From the NCBI RefSeq assembly GCF_014694405.1, contig NZ_JAAUWV010000008.1, forward strand, positions 1 to 64,000: a DNA stretch of 64,000 nucleotides, in the 5' to 3' direction. The notes under the pieces are model-generated. The model saw only the letters and a program-made list of their open reading frames with translations. It did no database searches and was not told the DNA's origin. Every line of letters starts with the position of its first letter. Position 1 is the stretch's first letter. Both the position numbers and the translations under genes were made by a program. This document shows, piece after piece, positions 58,894-64,000 of this stretch. The stretch is from Pseudoalteromonas sp. S16_S37. GTDB taxonomy: Bacteria > Pseudomonadota > Gammaproteobacteria > Enterobacterales > Alteromonadaceae.

Positions 58894-61329
58894 CTACTGC
58901 TTAGTGTTTGTTGTATTTGCATTCTTAAGCACAAGCTGTGTGCCTTTAGCTACGTTCGGTAGTTCAAGGAATTGCAACCCATTAAACGGCTCAATCATGT
59001 CGTCATAGTATTCACTAAACACATTCTCTGATTGGCCTGTCGAGTTCATGTAAAAGTGTGTTTGCACGTTGTCACCCAGCGCAATAACTTGGCGATGTGC
59101 CGCACCGAAATACTGTTCGAAGCCTTCAGACTCTACGAAGTTTGCAGTACCTACATTAATAGTGTTTGGTCCACCGCTGCTGGCAATACGACGCTCAAAC
59201 AGGTCTTTAAGCATGTTCACTTCACTAAATGGTGTGTGTTTATAAACCGTGGTGTGTATTTCACCCCATTGCCAGTCTTCCATGTCGGAACCTGCTAGCT
59301 TAGTCAGTTGCGAAATCGCCATGTTCAGTGCTTTTTGGATAGCCACATCGCAATTTTCCAACCCTTCAGTCGTCACATCATCACACCAATTTGCATCACT
59401 TTTTGTCAGTGCCTGCGCAATCTGGTCATATGTTACGTTCATATAAGAGCTGCTCATTAAACCGCTGTTCTTTGCACGTCCATATGGTGCTTTAAACTCG
59501 TCTGAATACAGTACAATTCGTAAAAAGCGGCTCCAACTGTAAAAAATCGCAGCAGCTTGACTATCCGCAGACATATCGCCATTCCAGCTTGCTAAATACT
59601 GCTGTGCTTGCTTTTGTTCTTCTGTTTGCATAGGCGTATTCACCAGAAGATCAATCAACGCATGCGCGCCATAGCTAACGGTATCTCCTTGCATCTCTTT
59701 CATGTACTCAACGGTCAGCTTTTCACCAGAGCGAATTTTTTGTTCAAGCAATTGCGCTATACGATCAGCACGTGCTGAAGGAGCCCAATCATAAGAAATA
59801 TGATACGGATACTGATCTCCCATCATGTTGTTATTCGCTGACACGATGTAGCCCTGTTTAGGGTTATAAATGCGAGGCATTTGCTCAAATGGAATATAGC
59901 CATTCCAATTATCACCATTTAACTGGCCGATAAGAGGGATATCGCCATTTCCTTTCTTGCGCACAGGGATACGGCCAGCACCTTGGTAACCGATATTGCC
60001 TTGGCGATCGCTGTACAAGAAATTCAAGGTTGGAGAAACGTGGTAAGCTAACGCTCCTTTAAATGATTCCCAGTTTTGGGCATAGTTAAGTCTGAAGAAA
60101 GATTCGTAAGTAGTGCCACCGGTATCTAACGCAGGCCAGCGCAAAGAAATTGGTTGATCAGACAGACCAAACGCATCACTCACAATTGGGCCTCTGATTG
60201 TTTTTCTAACCTCAATTTCAACAGGCTTTGTATCTTCTCGTAAAATAGTAGGGAAATCAGGGCGTACAGTTATATATTGCTTTTCAACCTCAAAAGGCAC
60301 CCACTCACCATCATTTAAGTACAAGTTGGCATTGGCACTATTTACCTGCTCAAAATACAGATCCTGTACGTCAGCCATCATATTGGTGCCGCCCCACGCT
60401 ATATTCTGATTGCGGCCAAATATAATTACGGGTAGGCCTACCAAGGTCATTCCTTTCGCATTAATTTTGTCGCCAACCAGACTCGCTACATACCAATTTG
60501 AAGGGATCTGTAAGCCGACATGAGGGTCTCCTGCCAATAGACTGCTGTTGTTTTCGGCTAAATCACCAGATACTACCCATGCATTACTGCCGACATAATC
60601 ACCACCAATTTTAAAGCGCTGTTCGATGTCTTCTTGCACTTCAAGCATTGCCGTCAAGGCATTAGAAACACTTTCATCAACATGGCTGATCTGTGTATCT
60701 TCAATACCTTCAAATAATTCAACACGTTGTGCTTGGGTTAAATAAGGGATCGACAAAAACCGAGCAATTTCAGTCCACATACTGTTTGATAGACTCAACG
60801 CAAATACTTTACTCCACGCAAGCGAGTCAATTTCAGTCCAGGGTTCAGGTTTAATATCAAAAAACAAAAACTCTATTGGTAGCGAGTCATTGCTACTAAT
60901 ACGAGTATTAATACCTTTTGTATAAGCGCTGAGCGAACTTTTAGCTTCATCCGATAACACATGCCATTCAGTTTTAGCTATGTCTTGGAAGTTAAGCGTG
61001 CGCATTCTTGCATCAAGGGCTAACGCAGACTCACCTAGAATTTCACTTAAACGTCCTTGAGCAATACGGCGTTGTAACTCAAGTTGCCATAGTCGATCTT
61101 GTGCATGTGCCAAGCCGATACCAAAAAAAGCATCTTCATCGCTAGTAGCTTCTACATAAGCTACGCCATTTTTATCTCTGGTCAGACTGATATCATTTTT
61201 TGTCTCACTTACTTGAATAACGCCACTGGTTTGCGGCAATCCAAAGTCCATAGAGACATATACATAGCCTAGAATAGCTACGAGAGGCAGTATGACTAAT
61301 AGGAAAAACCTTAAGAATATTGAACGCAT
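58894..61329 (-). CDS. Penicillin-acylase-family N-acyl amidase, PvdQ-like
   Basis: An 811-residue Ntn-hydrolase precursor. A hydrophobic N-terminal helix (about residues 5-25) targets it to the periplasm, either cleaved or as an anchor. The alpha-chain region (about 30-240) contains GLAHAQDRLWQLE. The autocatalytic site is VGSNAW, with Ser248 expected to become the N-terminal nucleophile of the beta chain; GDPHVGLQIPS and GRNQNIAWGGTN follow, as in the family. Total length is close to PvdQ and penicillin G acylase. Such enzymes remove fatty acyl groups from peptides or acyl-homoserine lactones. Its place as first gene of the NRPS operon, next to a PvdE-like exporter, argues for removal of the acyl group installed by NRPS-1. 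Quorum quenching is the alternative. The start ATG has GGAG 12 nt upstream. Confidence 0.92.
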   Translation of the reverse strand: MRSIFLRFFLLVILPLVAILGYVYVSMDFGLPQTSGVIQVSETKNDISLTRDKNGVAYVEATSDEDAFFGIGLAHAQDRLWQLELQRRIAQGRLSEILGESALALDARMRTLNFQDIAKTEWHVLSDEAKSSLSAYTKGINTRISSNDSLPIEFLFFDIKPEPWTEIDSLAWSKVFALSLSNSMWTEIARFLSIPYLTQAQRVELFEGIEDTQISHVDESVSNALTAMLEVQEDIEQRFKIGGDYVGSNAWVVSGDLAENNSSLLAGDPHVGLQIPSNWYVASLVGDKINAKGMTLVGLPVIIFGRNQNIAWGGTNMMADVQDLYFEQVNSANANLYLNDGEWVPFEVEKQYITVRPDFPTILREDTKPVEIEVRKTIRGPIVSDAFGLSDQPISLRWPALDTGGTTYESFFRLNYAQNWESFKGALAYHVSPTLNFLYSDRQGNIGYQGAGRIPVRKKGNGDIPLIGQLNGDNWNGYIPFEQMPRIYNPKQGYIVSANNNMMGDQYPYHISYDWAPSARADRIAQLLEQKIRSGEKLTVEYMKEMQGDTVSYGAHALIDLLVNTPMQTEEQKQAQQYLASWNGDMSADSQAAAIFYSWSRFLRIVLYSDEFKAPYGRAKNSGLMSSSYMNVTYDQIAQALTKSDANWCDDVTTEGLENCDVAIQKALNMAISQLTKLAGSDMEDWQWGEIHTTVYKHTPFSEVNMLKDLFERRIASSGGPNTINVGTANFVESEGFEQYFGAAHRQVIALGDNVQTHFYMNSTGQSENVFSEYYDDMIEPFNGLQFLELPNVAKGTQLVLKNANTTNTKQ

Positions 61330-61491
61330 TCTTGATACTCACTCCATTATTATTTCTTATTTTCGGCTTTTTAATACCGGCTATATTAATCCGTCACTTT
61401 TTTGGCTTTGCTATACAAGGTAGAACAATGAATTATTTATTTTCACCATCCATAATTTTATAAATTATCAACTTCGCAAAACTAAAACCTA

Positions 61492-61531
61492 TACATATCA
61501 AAAATACTTAAATGTTAATTTTTGATATGTA
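61492..61531. repeat. Perfect 14-bp inverted repeat, candidate operator
   Basis: Arms TACATATCAAAAAT (61492-61505) and ATTTTTGATATGTA (61518-61531), spacer 12 nt, centred about 180 bp upstream of the acylase start and 350 bp upstream of the methyltransferase start. Long arms with a fixed short spacer in a divergent promoter region fit a binding site for a dimeric regulator. No U run makes it a terminator. Confidence 0.7.
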
Positions 61532-61599
61532 AGCAATCAAAATATCCGAACAATTTCATTTCTTAAAAATCTTTGCTTCGGAAATTCCTTTTTTGATTA

Positions 61600-61618
61600 G
61601 TTGTTATTTTGTAACAAC
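61600..61618. repeat. 19-bp palindrome, candidate operator
   Basis: GTTGTTA (61600-61606), 5-nt spacer, TAACAAC (61612-61618). The size and symmetry are those of a helix-turn-helix repressor or activator site. It lies about 250 bp upstream of the plus-strand methyltransferase gene. Function is not shown. Confidence 0.45.
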
Positions 61619-61860
61619 GCAAAAAATAAAAAAACCTGTTAACTCTGTCAGCCTTTTGCTATTGGTCCTTTTATATATGGCAAGAATGTATGAACAGTAC
61701 TTATAAACCTTCTCAATTAGCCCATGCTAAGAGGGAACTTAGGCATTTGTGATATAGAACTACATGAAATGACAGCTAGATCTTTGATTTTTTGCTCAGT
61801 ATGCTGGTCAGATAACTATAAACATTGCTTAACTGCTAGAAAATTACAGGACGTTGGTAT

Positions 61861-62688
61861 ATGCCCTTAGATTCACAGTTTTTAAAAGTAGCAAATGAGT
61901 ATTGCAACCCATATTTAGCAACTTCTGGGACAGAACACGTTGGAATACTTTTATATTCGTTAGCAAGAATGACTCGTCCACAAAAGATCATCGAGTATGG
62001 GTCTGGTCACTCAACTATGTATGTGCTTAGAGCACTTGCAGATAACGTGAACGATATCAAACAGGAAAAGGCTGCTTTATTAGAAAAAACACAAAAATTA
62101 TTGTCATCGGCAGATAATTTAAATGACGAAGCGGCCATCTTCGAATGGTTTAGCTCAGGAGGTAAAGCCTGTGGCGTTAATCCTGAATATTATTTACAAG
62201 ATTACCAACCAAAACTTATTAGTTTTGAAGACCTTAATGATGATCATAAATACGTCAAAGGAATCCGTGAGGCCATTTCACAAATTGGCCATGATGATAT
62301 TTTCGAACACATGACTGGGCAAAGTTTTTCTAACGTAGCGCTGCACGAAGGCCATAAAAATATTGACTGGGCTTGGAATGATCATATCGAATATAAAAGG
62401 TTTTTTACGGAGTTTTGGCCTCTTCTAAACCCTCAAGGAGGGTTAATGATCTTTCACAACACCCCCTCTCAAAAAGAAAATTATCAGGCCATAGAGTGGA
62501 TGTTAAATTCCTGTGGAGATGAAGCAGAAGTATTGTTATTGGAAGAGCCACACAAGCTGAACCAAAATGGCTGTACAATCTTAAGAAAAAAATCACACTA
62601 TAACCCCACCTTCCACCATTTAGATCGCCAAAAAACCTATACCAGTTTATTGCAGTTTATTAGCAGGCAAAAACAAATTATAATCTAA
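61861..62688 (+). CDS. Class I SAM-dependent methyltransferase-like protein
   Basis: 275 residues. The SAM-binding motif I is IIEYGSGHST (residues 43-52), and a later strand LNPQGGLMIFHNTPS resembles the region after motif III. Between them is an insertion (about 60-140) rich in charged residues that I do not recognise, followed by PKLISFEDLND, probably the acidic strand-2 region. The start is supported by AGGA 9 nt upstream. It is the only rightward gene in the window. Whether it methylates the cluster's peptide is open: it is transcribed away from the cluster and shares only the divergent control region. Fold confidence is moderate and the substrate is unknown. Confidence 0.6.
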   Translation: MPLDSQFLKVANEYCNPYLATSGTEHVGILLYSLARMTRPQKIIEYGSGHSTMYVLRALADNVNDIKQEKAALLEKTQKLLSSADNLNDEAAIFEWFSSGGKACGVNPEYYLQDYQPKLISFEDLNDDHKYVKGIREAISQIGHDDIFEHMTGQSFSNVALHEGHKNIDWAWNDHIEYKRFFTEFWPLLNPQGGLMIFHNTPSQKENYQAIEWMLNSCGDEAEVLLLEEPHKLNQNGCTILRKKSHYNPTFHHLDRQKTYTSLLQFISRQKQIII

Positions 62689-62696
62689 TTAAAATA

Positions 62697-62719
62697 AAAA
62701 ACCCCAAAATGGGGTTTTT
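62697..62719. terminator. Bidirectional terminator between convergent genes
   Basis: 9-bp stem AAAAACCCC / GGGGTTTTT with loop AAAAT, directly after the methyltransferase-like gene and 9 nt past the end of the converging JmjC gene. On either strand the stem ends in a U-rich run. Confidence 0.9.
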
Positions 62720-62728
62720 AAAAATACA

Positions 62729-63847
62729 TTATAAAAATGAAGACCTATAATATATATTTTCAACACCTTCATTTCTTTCAAACTTTTTATATGGTTCAGG
62801 GATACAGCCACATTTAATTTTATTTTTCGCCTGATTCATCACACGATTAAAGTGTTGCTTTTCACCATCATTCAATTCTGCAGCCATTTGCTCAATGCAA
62901 AAAAGTGTATTCTTTGCTATTTTTAGCAATGTACTTTGCTCACCATTTTTATATATAAACTCTGGCCTTATATATTGCTTTTCATGCAAAGCTTGATTAT
63001 TTCTGCCATGATGTGACCAAGTTAGGTGAGACTGAGGTGTTGGAAATATCCCTTCAATAAACTGTGCGAGCATATCCTCGAAAATACTCAAGATATATGT
63101 CACTTCCGACTCTGTAAGCATACTTAAAGAAGCTTCAAAATTTTGCATTACCCCTTCTATATGAGGTAGGAAATACGACTTCCGTTGACCGTACTGCTGG
63201 TGATACCAATAGTTTATTGAGATAGCATTTTTTGTTGGTACAGAGACTTCATGGAGCCAATATGGTGGCAGATATAGCATCTCTCCTGGCTCAACGATCA
63301 CCTCAAAATAGTTTGTATAGTGTTCGGCTAAAGCATGCGCTCTTAGTAGGCACCATTGTCGATTGGTCTGTGCCGCGGCCATTGCATCTGGTGGGAATAA
63401 CATGAGCTTTTTTTGACCTTCAATCACGGCTAAAAAGTTGTCATAACCATCGAAATGCAAAGGTGTTACGCCTCGGCCTATCCAAATATTTGCTTCATTA
63501 AAGTTATCTAACCAAGTGGGTGCAGGACATGCTTGAGAACCGAGGTCCCCTTCTTTTCCCCTATTTAAATAATTGAAAAACGGCAATTGTGGGGCATAAC
63601 ATACTTGCGACTCGCTATTTTTTAGATGCGCCGATAACTGAGTCAGAGTCATGCGCTGTATGCCTTGATCAAGTTTGCAAGGCAACTCAACATCAGCATA
63701 GTAAGATGCAAAGTAATCCATTGAGAAGAGGTTGAATCCTGGCCAATTTTCAACAACACCAGTCACAATTACAGGGATACCTTGTTTTAAAAAAGGAAGA
63801 AACTCCTCTTCACTCGATATTCTTTTTATTTTTCCAAAGCTATTCAT
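62729..63847 (-). CDS. Cupin_8/JmjC-domain Fe(II)/2-oxoglutarate oxygenase
   Basis: 372 residues. A cupin_8/JmjC core is visible: H131-F-D133 (in VTPLHFDGYDNF), then KKLMLFPPD, and the distal metal ligand H199 in MLYLPPYWLHEV. The N-terminal 'P-I---G--E-WP' segment (IPVIVTGVVENWPGF) is also typical of FIH-like cupin_8 proteins. These hydroxylate protein side chains, or occasionally small molecules and peptidyl-carrier-bound residues. The C-terminal 150 residues are helical and unassigned. GGAG precedes the ATG. It is in its own transcription unit, converging with the methyltransferase-like gene and sealed from the cluster by a terminator, so a link to the peptide pathway is only possible, not indicated. 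Confidence 0.8.
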   Translation of the reverse strand: MNSFGKIKRISSEEEFLPFLKQGIPVIVTGVVENWPGFNLFSMDYFASYYADVELPCKLDQGIQRMTLTQLSAHLKNSESQVCYAPQLPFFNYLNRGKEGDLGSQACPAPTWLDNFNEANIWIGRGVTPLHFDGYDNFLAVIEGQKKLMLFPPDAMAAAQTNRQWCLLRAHALAEHYTNYFEVIVEPGEMLYLPPYWLHEVSVPTKNAISINYWYHQQYGQRKSYFLPHIEGVMQNFEASLSMLTESEVTYILSIFEDMLAQFIEGIFPTPQSHLTWSHHGRNNQALHEKQYIRPEFIYKNGEQSTLLKIAKNTLFCIEQMAAELNDGEKQHFNRVMNQAKNKIKCGCIPEPYKKFERNEGVENIYYRSSFL

Positions 63848-64000
63848 ATTTGCTCCATCGGCCTAAACCACTGACAATGATGCCGTATGTGACATGCCGA
63901 GAATCATTCCATCAAATTTACGTAACTATGCGGGTAGAAAAATGCCTCATTCCCTTTGTAACTGAGCACTTATTCTGCGCCAACTTACAAACCGTTTTTC
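63848..64000. other. Upstream region of the JmjC gene
   Basis: No gene recognised. It should contain the promoter of the minus-strand JmjC gene. Confidence 0.4.

Larger units (their letters stand above)
61330..61860. other. Divergent control region between the cluster and the methyltransferase gene
   Basis: 531 bp, strongly AT-rich, with no gene. It must hold the main promoter of the minus-strand cluster and that of the plus-strand gene, but I could not assign -10/-35 pairs with confidence. Two inverted repeats stand out and are listed separately. No regulator gene lies next to it. Confidence 0.7.

Noticed and set aside
425-61329. Siderophore cluster (pyoverdine-like), suggested by the acylase, the PvdE-like exporter and the MacAB genes
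   Set aside because: No ornithine hydroxylase, formyl/acetyl transferase, catechol genes, chromophore modules, TonB receptor or Fur-type box was recognised. The maturation logic is shared but iron chelation is not supported, though hydroxylated Asn/Asp-type residues keep it from being excluded.
1-64000. CRISPR arrays, tRNA or rRNA genes, prophage or replication origin
   Set aside because: No regularly spaced repeats, tRNA-like cloverleaf segments or phage-type genes were noticed in any intergenic stretch.

Overview
The window looks like marine gammaproteobacterial DNA, most likely Pseudoalteromonas or a close relative. The grounds are the moderately AT-rich sequence, the style of the FtsX permease and IS4-type transposase, and the NRPS codon usage; no marker gene confirms it. 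Almost everything belongs to one large biosynthetic gene cluster on the minus strand, read from about 61.3 kb down to 0.43 kb. I recognise no characterised product for it.

Layout in transcription order: a PvdQ-type penicillin-acylase-family N-acylase (58894-61329); a PvdE/SyrD-type cyclic-peptide ABC exporter (57128-58879); NRPS-1 (C-A-T x3); a tandem-duplicated ATP-grasp-like protein (44335-47190); NRPS-2 (one module); NRPS/PKS-3 (three amino-acid modules with one epimerase, then KS-AT-KR-T); NRPS-4 (an active C domain, a ruined A domain, half a C domain, no carrier); an Fe(II)/2-oxoglutarate hydroxylase (20399-21403); NRPS-5 (dead C domain, A, T); NRPS-6 (three modules with a dual E/C domain and a truncated E-like tail); a stand-alone thioesterase with a Cys nucleophile; a second hydroxylase; and a MacA/MacB-like export system (HlyD, ATPase, FtsX permease). 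A strong terminator ends the operon at about 375-398, next to the 5' end of an IS4-like transposase cut by the window edge. To the right, a divergent 0.5-kb intergenic region with two inverted repeats separates the cluster from a plus-strand methyltransferase-like gene, which converges on a minus-strand JmjC/cupin_8 gene across a shared terminator.

Reading A-domain specificity residues by eye against GrsA, collinear logic gives: (acyl)-Ala/Gly - Thr - 2-aminoadipate - Asn - D-Thr - Asn - Asn - [reduced C2 unit, a statine-like extension of Asn] - Gln-like - Asn - D-Ile/Val - Phe. That is eleven residues plus one ketide. The residue calls are predictions of uneven strength. Twelve carrier domains are present.

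How the parts may work together: the first C domain probably installs a fatty acyl group, the lipopeptide is exported to the periplasm, the acylase removes the acyl group there, and the MacAB-like system moves the mature peptide out. This parallels pyoverdine maturation (PvdE, PvdQ, PvdRT), but I see no siderophore genes. The parts I cannot match to a described system are the split module NRPS-4/NRPS-5, the Lys2-type aminoadipate A domain translationally coupled to a double ATP-grasp protein, and a matching set of acidic C-terminal tails and TubC-type docking domains that predicts subunit order. No MbtH protein, phosphopantetheinyl transferase, regulator or resistance gene is in the window.
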